Source: SFTJ01 sp045613305 (GTDB lineage: Bacteria; Bacteroidota; Bacteroidia; Bacteroidales; Muribaculaceae). From it: DNA of 64,000 nt. Below the pieces are notes generated by a model that did not search any database, was not told the DNA's origin, and was given only the letters and a program-made list of their open reading frames with translations. This document shows positions 1 to 8,837 of the stretch, piece after piece. Location: positions 58,052 through 122,051 of the forward strand of contig JAZLAU010000027.1 of NCBI GenBank assembly GCA_045613305.1. Direction: 5' to 3'. Position numbers and translations under genes: made by a program. Positions within the stretch are counted from its first letter, which is position 1, and each line of letters begins with the position of its first letter.

Positions 1-1804
1 GTTTGTTATCAACCCAACCTTCAGTGAACTTGAAAAAGCTGATATGGATTTGATGGTAGGTGCTACTTATGATAATATCATGATGGTTGAGGGCGAAATG
101 AACGAAGTGGGCGAAGAAGATTTGCTTAACGCTTTGAAGGCTGCTCACGAAGCTATCAAGATTCAATGCAAGGCCCAAATCGAATTTGCTGAAGAAGTTC
201 GCTCTACAGTGAAGCGCGAATACTGCCACGAAGTAAACGACGAAGAACTTCGCGCTAAGGTGAAGGAAGTTTGCTACGACAAGGCTTACGCAATCGCTAA
301 GGCTGGTTGCGCCGACAAGCACTGGCGTGCCGACAGCTTCGCTGCTATCTGCGACGAATTCATCGAATCGCTTCCTGAAGAAGAACGCGAAGAAAAAGCT
401 CCTCTTGTTAAGCGCTACTACCACGACGTAGAAAAAGAAGCAATGCGTCGTTGCGTGCTCGACGAAGGTGTGCGTCTTGACGGCCGTAAGACTACCGACA
501 TTCGCCCTATCTGGTGCGAAACCGACTACATTCCAGGTCCTCACGGTGCTGCTGTGTTCACTCGCGGTGAAACTCAAGCTCTTGCTACCGTAACTCTTGG
601 TACTAAACTTGACGAAAAGTTGGTTGACGACGTGCTTAACCACAGCACCGAACGCTTCCTACTTCACTATAACTTCCCTCCATTCTCTACTGGCGAAGCT
701 AAGGCTCAACGCGGTGTTGGCCGTCGCGAAATTGGTCACGGTCACCTTGCTTGGCGTGCGCTTAAGAGCATGTTGCCAGAAAACTTCCCTTACACTTGCC
801 GCATCGTGAGCGACATCCTTGAATCAAACGGCTCGTCTTCAATGGCTACTGTTTGCGCTGGTACGCTTTCACTTCTTGACGCTGGTGTGAAGATGAAGAA
901 GCCTGTGGCTGGTATCGCTATGGGTCTTATCTCTGACGGTCAAAAGCACGCCATCCTTTCTGACATCCTTGGCGACGAAGACCACCTTGGCGATATGGAC
1001 TTCAAGGTGACTGGTACTACTGAAGGTATCACTGCTACTCAAATGGACATCAAGTGCGACGGTCTTTCTTATGAAATCTTGGCTGAAGCGCTTAACCAAG
1101 CTAAGCAAGGTCGCCTTCACATCTTGAATATCATTAACGAAACTATCCCTGCTCCTCGCGAAGACTACAAGCCTCACGTTCCTCGCATCGTTTCGATGAC
1201 TGTCGACAAGGAATTCATTGGCGCTATCATTGGTAAGGGCGGCGAAACCATTCAAGGCATTCAAGAACAAACTGGCGCTATCGTTACTATCGACGAAATC
1301 GACGGCGTAGGAAAGGTTGAAATCTCTGCTGCTAACAAGGCTTCTATCGAAGCTGCTGTGGCTCGCATCGAAGCCATCATCGCTGTTCCTGAAGAAGGCA
1401 AGGTTTATACCGGTAAGGTACAAAGCATTCTTGAATTTGGTGCTTTCGTTGAATTCATGCCTGGCAAGGACGGTTTGCTTCACATCTCTGAAATCGCTTG
1501 GAACCGTATCGAAAACATGGAAGCAAGCGGCATCAAGGAAGGCGACGTAGTGGAAGTGAAACTTATCGAAATCGATAAGAAGACTGGTAAGTTCCGTTTG
1601 TCAATGAAGGCTCTTCAAGAAAAGCCAGAAGGTTTTGAAGAACGTGCTCCTCAACGCGGCCCTCGTCCTCAACGCGGTCCTCGTCACGAAGGTGGCAATC
1701 GCCCTCAACGCGGCAACGGCCCTCGCCCACAACGCGGCCCTCGCCACGAACACCACGACAACAACAATAACAACAATGGTGGTGGCAGCGAACAAATGAT
1801 TTAA
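1..1804 (+). CDS. pnp: Polyribonucleotide nucleotidyltransferase (PNPase), 5' end cut off
   Basis: Phosphorolytic 3'-5' exoribonuclease of mRNA turnover. The reading frame is open from base 2, so the start lies left of the window; about 600 residues are visible of a family length near 700-750. In order: the end of the first RNase PH half and the helical linker, the second RNase PH domain (about nt 470-1150), a KH domain (nt 1195-1330, with IIGKGG) and an S1 domain (nt 1400-1600, with GAFVEF and DGLLHISEI). The last 60 residues are low-complexity, with repeated PQRGPR units, then HH and an asparagine run. A strong terminator follows 30 bp after the stop. The domain order makes the call secure. 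Confidence 0.97.
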   Translation, partial: FVINPTFSELEKADMDLMVGATYDNIMMVEGEMNEVGEEDLLNALKAAHEAIKIQCKAQIEFAEEVRSTVKREYCHEVNDEELRAKVKEVCYDKAYAIAKAGCADKHWRADSFAAICDEFIESLPEEEREEKAPLVKRYYHDVEKEAMRRCVLDEGVRLDGRKTTDIRPIWCETDYIPGPHGAAVFTRGETQALATVTLGTKLDEKLVDDVLNHSTERFLLHYNFPPFSTGEAKAQRGVGRREIGHGHLAWRALKSMLPENFPYTCRIVSDILESNGSSSMATVCAGTLSLLDAGVKMKKPVAGIAMGLISDGQKHAILSDILGDEDHLGDMDFKVTGTTEGITATQMDIKCDGLSYEILAEALNQAKQGRLHILNIINETIPAPREDYKPHVPRIVSMTVDKEFIGAIIGKGGETIQGIQEQTGAIVTIDEIDGVGKVEISAANKASIEAAVARIEAIIAVPEEGKVYTGKVQSILEFGAFVEFMPGKDGLLHISEIAWNRIENMEASGIKEGDVVEVKLIEIDKKTGKFRLSMKALQEKPEGFEERAPQRGPRPQRGPRHEGGNRPQRGNGPRPQRGPRHEHHDNNNNNNGGGSEQMI

Positions 1805-1831
1805 GATTTTTCATCTTACTCATCATAACGC

Positions 1832-1868
1832 AAATCCCGAGCAACACACATTGCTCGGGATTTTTTTG
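1832..1868 (+). terminator. Rho-independent terminator of pnp
   Basis: An 11-bp perfect stem (1834-1844 with 1851-1861) with a 6-nt loop is followed by a run of seven T. It lies just after the pnp stop. Confidence 0.9.
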
Positions 1869-1960
1869 TCACACTGCGCACTTGGCAAGTGAATAAAAAC
1901 AGTGTCAGCATTGACCAATGCCCACTCACTTACTCATTGCTCTTCCCCATAACAACAATC

Positions 1961-2000
1961 AAAAAAAAGGACTGATTCCAGCATTGCACGAAACCAGTCC
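1961..2000 (-). terminator. Terminator for the WG-repeat gene
   Basis: Inverted repeat ggactg / cagtcc, extended by two more pairs after one mismatch. On the minus strand it is followed by eight T (the A run at 1961-1968). It lies about 75 bp downstream of the stop at 2075. Confidence 0.75.
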
Positions 2001-2074
2001 TGAATTTTTATTCGCTCAAAAAAGTTTTATCAGGCGCTAATAGATTATAATATTATTGCCTTTCGAAACGAGTT

Positions 2075-3586
2075 TTATCTTTCCATCTCCGATACTATCA
2101 AAACGAGTTCACCGCTTAAGTTCATAAATCCGGTGTAATATTTGTCATTTAATAATATTTCATTCACACGAGCATATCCGCCTTTACGATAGTTGTCAAA
2201 ACTAACGATATGGTCGTAGTTCTTTTTAGAATGCCATGACTCAATGCGAATGCCCGAAGGGCTTAGAATGTAACTTTTACCACCATCATTATATACAGCA
2301 GTGTTCGATTCATTAAATTCGATTTCTTCCACTTCGCAAGGTTGCATTGTGTCGAAGTCAAAATCTTTTTGTTTCAAGAAGTCGCGGTCCACAACTGCCA
2401 CATCACTATTACTTTCGGGTACAATATATGCCAATCCATCGTGAAACGAAGCTCCACTATAGCAACTACCTATCACATTGCCCAAAAGGTCGTAGTAGGT
2501 GTAATAATGGGTGTTGTCGCTGTTAGCCTTATTGATATAGAACATGGCGCACTTCACATCAGATGGTTTCTTATAGTAATCTTGATGTAGGTTCATGTCT
2601 AAAACCACACGTCCCTGAATGTTTATTAACACCCATTTTTTCTCTTTATTATCTAAAGCCCAAGCATAGCCCTCGCTAAAGTCTTCAATGGTTTTGAACT
2701 TTCCTGGGGGAATAACCACTGTGCCATCGCTGTCAACACATCCCGCACCTGGAGTGTTGTAGTCGCCTGAAAAGAAAACACGTCGGTTGTCATTCAGTGG
2801 GCGCATACTCCTATCTTTAGAGCCAGTGATTACCGGATATCCTTGTTGAATTTCACCTTTTGTGTTAATGTAGAAGTACTTATCTCTTTCACCCAATTTC
2901 TTTCGCTTTACTATGGCAAGACCATCTTTGAAATGAGAGATTTCCTTATAAGTTGGGTCGAGTTTTTTGGTAGTTCCATTAGCGTATAGCAGGTGAATTA
3001 CCTTATCGCCATTTTCGTCACGGGTGGCACTGAGAACACCGCACACGCCATCGCTGAAAATAGGTTCACGGTCTTCATGTTTTATGCTATACGTAGGACA
3101 GCGTTCCCATTCCCCATCAAAGAGTTTCTTTCCTGTTTTGACACTCCAAAATGAGTATTTATTGTCATAAAGCACGCTGAAGATGCCGTCATGCGCTTCA
3201 GAAATAATTTTAGACGGCACTTCGATGTAAATAGGATTAGCCTGCATAAATCGCATGTAAATGGGGTCGAATTCGTCAGATTCAACCTGCGCTTGTTCGG
3301 TGTGGTCAATCGTGGTAGGAGTGGCGTTCTGTTGCTGAGGCTGTTGCTCTTGATTCTGTTCCTCGGTAGGACTTTTTTTATTGTCGGCCTTGCTCTGTTC
3401 ACTCTTCTGCTTCTGCAACTTGTTTAGATTGTCTAAGCCTTTGTTCGCTTTTTCAAGTCCTTTATTTACTTTCTCCAACCCTTTGCTCAGTTTTTTTAGA
3501 AATTGACCTTCCGCCGTAAGTGGAGCCGAGAGCAGCAGTAGACTAATGAATACGTGCACTGCCATTGAAAAGTGCTTAAATTTCAT
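2075..3586 (-). CDS. Secreted WG-repeat (KWG-like) protein
   Basis: 503 aa with an N-terminal signal peptide (residues 1-27, hydrophobic core then AEGQ). Next come three tandem heptads of the form KGL-E/D-x-x-N (about residues 34-55) and a Q/E-rich linker (to about 105). The C-terminal 400 residues show spaced repeats of the WG type (for example YFYINTKGEI, VLINIQGRVV and LMNLSGELV patterns). Such repeats form beta-rich arrays with no known enzymatic activity, so the role is unknown. It is monocistronic, with its own terminator. The signal peptide suggests a periplasmic or surface location. Confidence 0.7.
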   Translation of the reverse strand: MKFKHFSMAVHVFISLLLLSAPLTAEGQFLKKLSKGLEKVNKGLEKANKGLDNLNKLQKQKSEQSKADNKKSPTEEQNQEQQPQQQNATPTTIDHTEQAQVESDEFDPIYMRFMQANPIYIEVPSKIISEAHDGIFSVLYDNKYSFWSVKTGKKLFDGEWERCPTYSIKHEDREPIFSDGVCGVLSATRDENGDKVIHLLYANGTTKKLDPTYKEISHFKDGLAIVKRKKLGERDKYFYINTKGEIQQGYPVITGSKDRSMRPLNDNRRVFFSGDYNTPGAGCVDSDGTVVIPPGKFKTIEDFSEGYAWALDNKEKKWVLINIQGRVVLDMNLHQDYYKKPSDVKCAMFYINKANSDNTHYYTYYDLLGNVIGSCYSGASFHDGLAYIVPESNSDVAVVDRDFLKQKDFDFDTMQPCEVEEIEFNESNTAVYNDGGKSYILSPSGIRIESWHSKKNYDHIVSFDNYRKGGYARVNEILLNDKYYTGFMNLSGELVLIVSEMER

Positions 3587-3721
3587 AGCTTTTCTCGTTT
3601 TTAATCGTTCTACAATATTTGGTTATTTGGTTACAACGCAAACATAACAATTAAAGTTGAGATTTCATACTCTTTCATTCAGTATTTGTTTTTATCAGGC
3701 AACAATAATAAGAAGAAGAAA

Positions 3722-3754
3722 TAAGGGCCGAGCGCACATCAGCGCCCGGCCCTT
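3722..3754 (-). terminator. Terminator of the S41 protease gene
   Basis: A GC-rich inverted repeat (aagggccg / cggccctt, then a mismatch and gcgc / gcgc) around a 6-nt loop. A pyrimidine/T-rich tract follows it in the minus direction. It lies 25 bp after the stop at 3780. Confidence 0.75.
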
Positions 3755-3779
3755 TAGTTTATTTCCTAAACCGCATGTT

Positions 3780-5375
3780 TTATTCTCCCTTCAAAATGGC
3801 ATAATAACGCTTGTCATCGTTAATAATGTCGAGAGCCTGCTTCAATATTTCATTAGTGTGATTAACTACCATAAAATAAGCCTCTTGGTCGCTATAGGCA
3901 TCGCGCGCAATCAGAGCCTTCACTATGGTATTAATCATGTGCTTGCTCTTGCCATATTCTTCCTCCTTAAATTTAATGCCGTCGCGCTCACCGGCAGCAA
4001 TGATATCCTTTTCCATTTGCTCGCTAACTGCAAACGACTTGTCGAAGTCTTGCAAAGTGGGATATTGCGCGTGAAGTGCGCCACGGTTCTTATCCACATA
4101 ATCGATGCAATATTGTGTCATCACACCCTTTGCCACAAGGTCACGATAGTAGTTGCTATATTCCATTGTGTCGAGCGGTACAAACACATCGGGCATAATC
4201 CCACCGCCGCCATAAATGGTGCGGCCATTTTTCAACGTGCTATAACGCAACGAATCGGCAAAATGAATGCTGTCGGCGCTATAAAGTTCGCCCTCATTAT
4301 AACGGTTCACAATGTCCATATCATAGCCTTGCTTATCGCCTTTCTTATATGGCTTTTGTATGCAGCGACCAGATGGAGTGTGATAACGTGCCACAGTGAG
4401 GCGAATCATCGAGCCATCTTCAAACTGGAATGGGCGTTGCACCAAGCCCTTGCCAAATGTGCGGCGTCCAACCACCACTCCGCGGTCATAGTCCTGTATG
4501 GCTCCCGTCAAGATTTCTGATGCCGAGGCCGAATACTGGTCTACCATCACCACCACTTTACCTTTCTTAAACATTCCGTTACCCATAGCCTTAGCCTCGT
4601 TGCGTGGACTGGTGCGGCCTTCGGTATACACTATTAACTCGTTTTTCTGCAACAATTCATTACCCATTTCAATAGCCGAATTCAGGTATCCACCGCCATT
4701 TCCGGCCAAGTCGATGATAAGTTGCTTCATTCCTACGCCCTTCAGCGAGTCGATGGCTGCCGTGAATTCCTCATTGGTGTTAGCAGCAAATCGTGCCACT
4801 TTAATGTATCCTGTCTTGCTGTCTAACATATACGAAGCATCAATGCTGTATAGAGGTATATCGTCGCGAGTGATTCTGAACACAATCGGGTCGGCCACCT
4901 TGGCACGCTTCACTTTCACGTCAACCTTCGTTCCCTTTGGGCCACGCAGACGCTTCATGATGTCGTTGTTTTTCATCTTCACGCCGGCTATCACCGTGTC
5001 GTTAACGGCTATAATGCGGTCACCGGCAAGAATTCCAACACGTTCCGACGGGCCGCCTGCCACTGTTTGGATGACATACAAGGTGTCTTGATTCATATTA
5101 AACTGAATGCCTATGCCCGAGAACTTGCCTTGCAATGGTTCGGTAAGTTCTTTGGTTTCTTCAGCGGTTGAATATGAAGAGTGAGGGTCAAGTTCATTAA
5201 GAATGCCGCGAATGGCATCTTCCACTGTTTTTGCCTCATTAACGCTATCTACATAAAAGGCATTGATGGCATATTGCGCATTAAGCAACTTCTTCATGTG
5301 CTGTGGCATGGTTTGCGCCACGGTAGCAAATGCCATCATCACAAACGTTATTGCTAACAAACGACTCTTTTTCAT
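3780..5375 (-). CDS. Carboxy-terminal processing protease (S41 family)
   Basis: 531 aa, with a signal peptide at residues 1-20. A PDZ domain (about 80-165) contains the GIGIQF and GDRI motifs. The S41 catalytic core follows, with the nucleophile region YSASASEI and, about 25 residues later, the general-base lysine in TFGKGLVQ. CtpA/Prc enzymes cut the C-termini of envelope proteins in the periplasm and use this Ser-Lys dyad. The long C-terminal tail (about 390-531) is typical of Bacteroidota members. Its own promoter lies in the 40-bp gap after coaD, so it may be transcribed apart from parE-coaD. The family is certain; the substrate is unknown. Confidence 0.93.
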   Translation of the reverse strand: MKKSRLLAITFVMMAFATVAQTMPQHMKKLLNAQYAINAFYVDSVNEAKTVEDAIRGILNELDPHSSYSTAEETKELTEPLQGKFSGIGIQFNMNQDTLYVIQTVAGGPSERVGILAGDRIIAVNDTVIAGVKMKNNDIMKRLRGPKGTKVDVKVKRAKVADPIVFRITRDDIPLYSIDASYMLDSKTGYIKVARFAANTNEEFTAAIDSLKGVGMKQLIIDLAGNGGGYLNSAIEMGNELLQKNELIVYTEGRTSPRNEAKAMGNGMFKKGKVVVMVDQYSASASEILTGAIQDYDRGVVVGRRTFGKGLVQRPFQFEDGSMIRLTVARYHTPSGRCIQKPYKKGDKQGYDMDIVNRYNEGELYSADSIHFADSLRYSTLKNGRTIYGGGGIMPDVFVPLDTMEYSNYYRDLVAKGVMTQYCIDYVDKNRGALHAQYPTLQDFDKSFAVSEQMEKDIIAAGERDGIKFKEEEYGKSKHMINTIVKALIARDAYSDQEAYFMVVNHTNEILKQALDIINDDKRYYAILKGE

Positions 5376-5388
5376 AGTTATTAATTGT

Positions 5389-5421
5389 CAAATATATAAT
5401 ATCTTACGGTTACTTGTCAAT
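5389..5421 (-). promoter_or_regulatory. Bacteroidota promoter for the S41 protease
   Basis: On the minus strand the -7 element TATATTTG (5389-5396) lies 21 bp from a -33 ATTG (5418-5421). The start codon is about 14 nt downstream of the -7. The -33 touches the coaD stop. Confidence 0.6.
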
Positions 5422-5920
5422 CCTTTTTTGGCAACAAGTGTAAATTGCATTTTGTGGGTAGGAAATCAGCCAAATCGCCGCCTTCGGCTATCAACTTTCG
5501 CACTTGGGTGCTGCTAATTTCGCACTCGCCCGGCAGAGCCAACAGCATAACGGTTTCGATGCCCGCGGCATTACGATTATATTCGGCCATTGCCTGCTCA
5601 TAGTCAAAGTCTTTGGCATTGCGTACTCCGCGCACTATGCAAGTGGCGCCAGCCGCTTGCGCTGCCTCAACCGTCAATCCCGAGTAACTCACCACACTCA
5701 CCCTGTCTTCGCCTTCAAAAACACTTTTAATCCACATTTCCCGGTTAGCAACGCTCATCATGGGTACTTTATCAGGATTAATGCCTATCCCTATAACCAC
5801 CGCATCAAAGAGTTGCAGAGTTCTACGCACTATCGATTCATGGCCACGGGTAAAGGGGTCGAACGTGCCCGAAAAAAAGGCTATGTGTGGCGTAAAGTCC
5901 TTACTGGGTAATGTCTTCAT
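5417..5920 (-). CDS. coaD: Pantetheine-phosphate adenylyltransferase
   Basis: Catalyses ATP + 4'-phosphopantetheine to dephospho-CoA, the penultimate step of CoA synthesis, in the cytoplasm. From the ATG at 5920 it has 167 aa. The nucleotidyltransferase signature SGTFDPFTRGH is near the N-terminus, and RGVRNAKDFDYE and the ISSTQVR motif (ISST-x-x-R) are in place. A longer reading from a TTG at 5929 is possible but less likely. The start lies inside the end of parE (20-nt overlap), so the two are probably translationally coupled. Confidence 0.95.
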   Translation of the reverse strand: MKTLPSKDFTPHIAFFSGTFDPFTRGHESIVRRTLQLFDAVVIGIGINPDKVPMMSVANREMWIKSVFEGEDRVSVVSYSGLTVEAAQAAGATCIVRGVRNAKDFDYEQAMAEYNRNAAGIETVMLLALPGECEISSTQVRKLIAEGGDLADFLPTKCNLHLLPKKD

Positions 5921-7847
5921 CTTCTTCAAACACCAGATTATCGATGATAAAGCCTTGACGCTCTATTGTGTTTTTGCCCATATAGAATTCAAGCATGTCG
6001 CGCACGGCATCCTCTTTGCGAAGAGTCACTCTGTCTAATCGCATATTTGGGCCAATAAAGTCCTTAAACTCATCTGGCGAGATTTCTCCAAGACCTTTAA
6101 ATCGAGTGATTTCGGCATTTGCTCCAAGTTTTTCGATTGCTGCCAAGCGTTCCTCTTCGCTATAGCAGTAATAGGTTTCTACCTTGGTTTCCTTAACAGC
6201 CTTTGATGTTGTTGAGGTCTTGCGTTTAGCATCCTTCTTGTTACGCACACGGAACAATGGAGTCTGCAATATATACACGTGTCCGGTTTTAATCAATTCG
6301 GGGAAGAACTGCAACAGGAATGTGAGCATCAGCAAGCGTATGTGCATACCATCGACATCGGCATCGGTTGCTATAATCACACGGTTATAACGCAAGTCGT
6401 CAAGACCGTTTTCGATGTTCAATGCAGCCTGCAGCAAGTTGAACTCTTCGTTTTGGTAAACAATCTTTTGCTGCTTGCCAAAAGTGTTCAAAGGTTTGCC
6501 TCGCAACGAGAATACAGCCTGAGTTTCCACATCACGAATCTTGGTGATACTTCCACTCGCCGACAAACCCTCGGTGATGAATATCGACGACAATTCGCGT
6601 TTATCGCCCTTAGCGTCGTTATAATGCACACGGCAGTCACGAAGTTTCTTGTTGTTTAGCGCCACCTTCTTGGCTCTTTCGCGTGCTTGCTTGGTGACTC
6701 CGGCTATTGCCTTGCGCTCTTTTTCACTTTCTTGAATCTTCAAGAGCATAGGCTCCGCTATCTGCGGAGTTTTATGCAGGAAGTTATCGAGTTCCTTCTT
6801 GATAAAATCGTTTATGAACTTATACACCGTTGGACCGTCCTTATACATCACAGTACTGCCCAACTTAATCTTTGTCTGCGATTCAAAAATAGGCTCCACC
6901 ACCTTGATGCTGATGGCCGCCACCATACCCGCACGTATGTCGCTATATTCGAAGTTCTTATTAAAAAACTCCTTGATGGTGCGTGTAACCGCCTCACGGA
7001 ATGCCGATTGATGCGTACCGCCCTGTGTGGTGTGCTGACCGTTAACAAACGAATAATATTCTTCGCCATATTGATTAGCGTGCGTAACCACCACCTCTAT
7101 CTTATCGTCCTTAAAATGAATTGGCTGATACAATGGCTCGTTGGTCATATATTCTTTTACCAAGTCGCACAAACCATTGCGCGAACGGAACTTCTTGCCG
7201 TTGTAGATTATTGTCAAGCCGGTGTTTAGGAACGAATAATTCTTAATCATCACCTCAACGGTGTCTTCGCGGAAAGCATAGTTCTGGAATATGGTGTTGT
7301 CGGGCTTAAATCTGATAAGCGTGCCGTTTTTAGCGTCTTCGCCGGCAGGCTGCACGCCCACTTCCTCTACCACCTCGCCTCGCACAAACGAAGTGTAGGC
7401 CGTCATTCCGTCGCGAGTCGACTGCACAAAGCATGTCTCGCTCAATGCGTTTGTTGCCTTCAAGCCTACGCCGTTCATACCCACCGAACTCTGATAGTTC
7501 TGGGTATCGAACTTTCCGCTGGTGTTCATCGCTGTTGCTGCCTTGGTAACATCTTGCAAAGGAATGCCTCGGCCATAGTCGCGTATTGTGACCTCGCCGT
7601 CTTCTACCGTTACCTCCACAACATCGCCATAGCCTGCTGCGTGTTCGTCGATTGCATTGTCAAGGATTTCCTTTAGCAACACATATATACCGTCGTCGTT
7701 TTGAGAGCCATCGCCAAGTTTTCCGATATACATACCGGGGCGGTGCCTAATGTGCTCAAGAGGCGACAGGGTTACCAATTCATCATATCCAGTGGAATTT
7801 GCACTAACTTCGGGTGCGTTTTGTTCTACGTTTTCTGCCATAATCAT
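5901..7847 (-). CDS. parE: DNA topoisomerase IV subunit B
   Basis: The ATPase subunit of topoisomerase IV, which decatenates daughter chromosomes. 648 aa. GHKL ATPase domain: the N-box has E60/N64/D67 and DYGRGIP is at 90-96. The transducer domain follows, then a TOPRIM domain with ITEGLSASGS and the acidic TDADVDGMHI motif. The EGLSASGS form, rather than EGDSAGGS, is what I recall for ParE of Bacteroidota, and it separates this protein from GyrB. Two ATGs (7847 and 7841) are possible starts. parC is not in the window. The gene overlaps coaD. Confidence 0.93.
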   Translation of the reverse strand: MIMAENVEQNAPEVSANSTGYDELVTLSPLEHIRHRPGMYIGKLGDGSQNDDGIYVLLKEILDNAIDEHAAGYGDVVEVTVEDGEVTIRDYGRGIPLQDVTKAATAMNTSGKFDTQNYQSSVGMNGVGLKATNALSETCFVQSTRDGMTAYTSFVRGEVVEEVGVQPAGEDAKNGTLIRFKPDNTIFQNYAFREDTVEVMIKNYSFLNTGLTIIYNGKKFRSRNGLCDLVKEYMTNEPLYQPIHFKDDKIEVVVTHANQYGEEYYSFVNGQHTTQGGTHQSAFREAVTRTIKEFFNKNFEYSDIRAGMVAAISIKVVEPIFESQTKIKLGSTVMYKDGPTVYKFINDFIKKELDNFLHKTPQIAEPMLLKIQESEKERKAIAGVTKQARERAKKVALNNKKLRDCRVHYNDAKGDKRELSSIFITEGLSASGSITKIRDVETQAVFSLRGKPLNTFGKQQKIVYQNEEFNLLQAALNIENGLDDLRYNRVIIATDADVDGMHIRLLMLTFLLQFFPELIKTGHVYILQTPLFRVRNKKDAKRKTSTTSKAVKETKVETYYCYSEEERLAAIEKLGANAEITRFKGLGEISPDEFKDFIGPNMRLDRVTLRKEDAVRDMLEFYMGKNTIERQGFIIDNLVFEEDEDITQ

Positions 7848-7879
7848 CTAAGTCGCTGCCTATAAACTGCAACAATTCA

Positions 7880-7887
7880 CAAAGATA
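7880..7887 (-). promoter_or_regulatory. -7 element upstream of parE
   Basis: TATCTTTG on the minus strand, about 33 nt before the parE start, matches the Bacteroidota -7 consensus TAnnTTTG. I see no clear -33 element at the usual distance. Confidence 0.4.
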
Positions 7888-8056
7888 ATAAATTTCTTTG
7901 TAAATAACGAATTGTATTTTTACCCTCCTTTCCGTATGCTCTAAATAATATGCCGCACCTAACTTTTCATTGCCGAAATTCTTTTTTGCTCTGAGTTTTG
8001 TGTATGTTTGCACAGCGAAACACATTGCATCACTAACTTACAACATCAAAATAGTT

Positions 8057-8668
8057 ATGAATAAAATCTTTTTCTCGGCCGACACTCACATTGGGCACAA
8101 AAACATTCTCAATCACAAGCCGTTGCGACCTCACGCCGACAGCCTCGACATCCAAGCCCACGACAAATGGATTATTGATTTGTGGCGAAAAACCATTTCA
8201 AAACACGACCGAATATACTTTGCCGGCGACTTAACTTTCTACAACAGCGCCAACGCCCGTAATCTCTTGAGTCATTTAACCGGCGAGAAATATCTTGCCG
8301 CCGGCAACCACGACGACCACCTTAAGGCTCACTTGTCACATTTCCAAAAAGTGGCACAGATTATCGAACTCACCATTAAGCCATCAATGTGCGATTGCCT
8401 GCCGGAAGACCTCAACATTGTGCTTTGCCACTACCCTCTGTTAGACTGGCCGGGCAAACGACAAGGAGCCATAATGCTGCACGGACATTGCCACGGCTCT
8501 CTCGACGATTATAACGCCCAGTCGGCCGACTTGCGGTTTGATGTGGGCATTGATGGCGTTCTCGCTCATAGAGCCGGCGGATTCATCGACTTGCCCACTC
8601 TATATGAAGCAATATTAGAAAAAACGAGCCAACGCACACCGCGCCAATATGCCGCAGAGATTTACTAA
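8057..8668 (+). CDS. Calcineurin-like metallophosphoesterase
   Basis: 203 aa from the ATG at 8057. The frame is open upstream to 7970, but the metal motif starts right after this ATG, and a -7 box (TATGTTTG, 8003-8010) lies upstream. Metal-binding blocks: SADTHIGHKN near the N-terminus, FAGDLT (about residue 60), AAGNHDDH (about 85) and HGHCHG (about 145). No membrane segment or signal peptide is present, so it is probably cytoplasmic. The family includes nucleases and phosphodiesterases, and the substrate cannot be read from the sequence. Single gene, divergent from parE. Confidence 0.88.
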   Translation: MNKIFFSADTHIGHKNILNHKPLRPHADSLDIQAHDKWIIDLWRKTISKHDRIYFAGDLTFYNSANARNLLSHLTGEKYLAAGNHDDHLKAHLSHFQKVAQIIELTIKPSMCDCLPEDLNIVLCHYPLLDWPGKRQGAIMLHGHCHGSLDDYNAQSADLRFDVGIDGVLAHRAGGFIDLPTLYEAILEKTSQRTPRQYAAEIY

Positions 8669-8692
8669 CTGCTCGGGGCTAACTGCATAAAA

Positions 8693-8726
8693 AATGCCGG
8701 CAAACTCTTGCCGGCGGCTATTTTTT
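8693..8726. terminator. Bidirectional terminator
   Basis: An 8-bp perfect stem gccggcaa (8696-8703) / ttgccggc (8708-8715) is flanked by an A run on the left and six T on the right (8721-8726). It lies between two converging genes and can serve both. Confidence 0.75.
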
Positions 8727-8837
8727 CAGTTGCGCAACTACGCCACCTTCAACTTCTCAAGTGTGGCCAAGGCTTTTCATATTACTGCAAATGCGTGAGA
8801 TGTTTTTATGCTAACAACCACCATTTCATCGGTCAAA

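Noticed and set aside
1740..1790. Asparagine codon run (aac/aat) as a microsatellite or phase-variable tract
   Set aside because: It is in frame, in the pnp tail, with mixed codons and a repeat unit of 3; a length change would not shift the frame.
3657..4520. Long plus-strand open frame (287 codons) antisense to the S41 protease gene
   Set aside because: It lies opposite a protein with clear catalytic motifs, has no domain and no promoter, and its open length follows from the codon use of the real gene.
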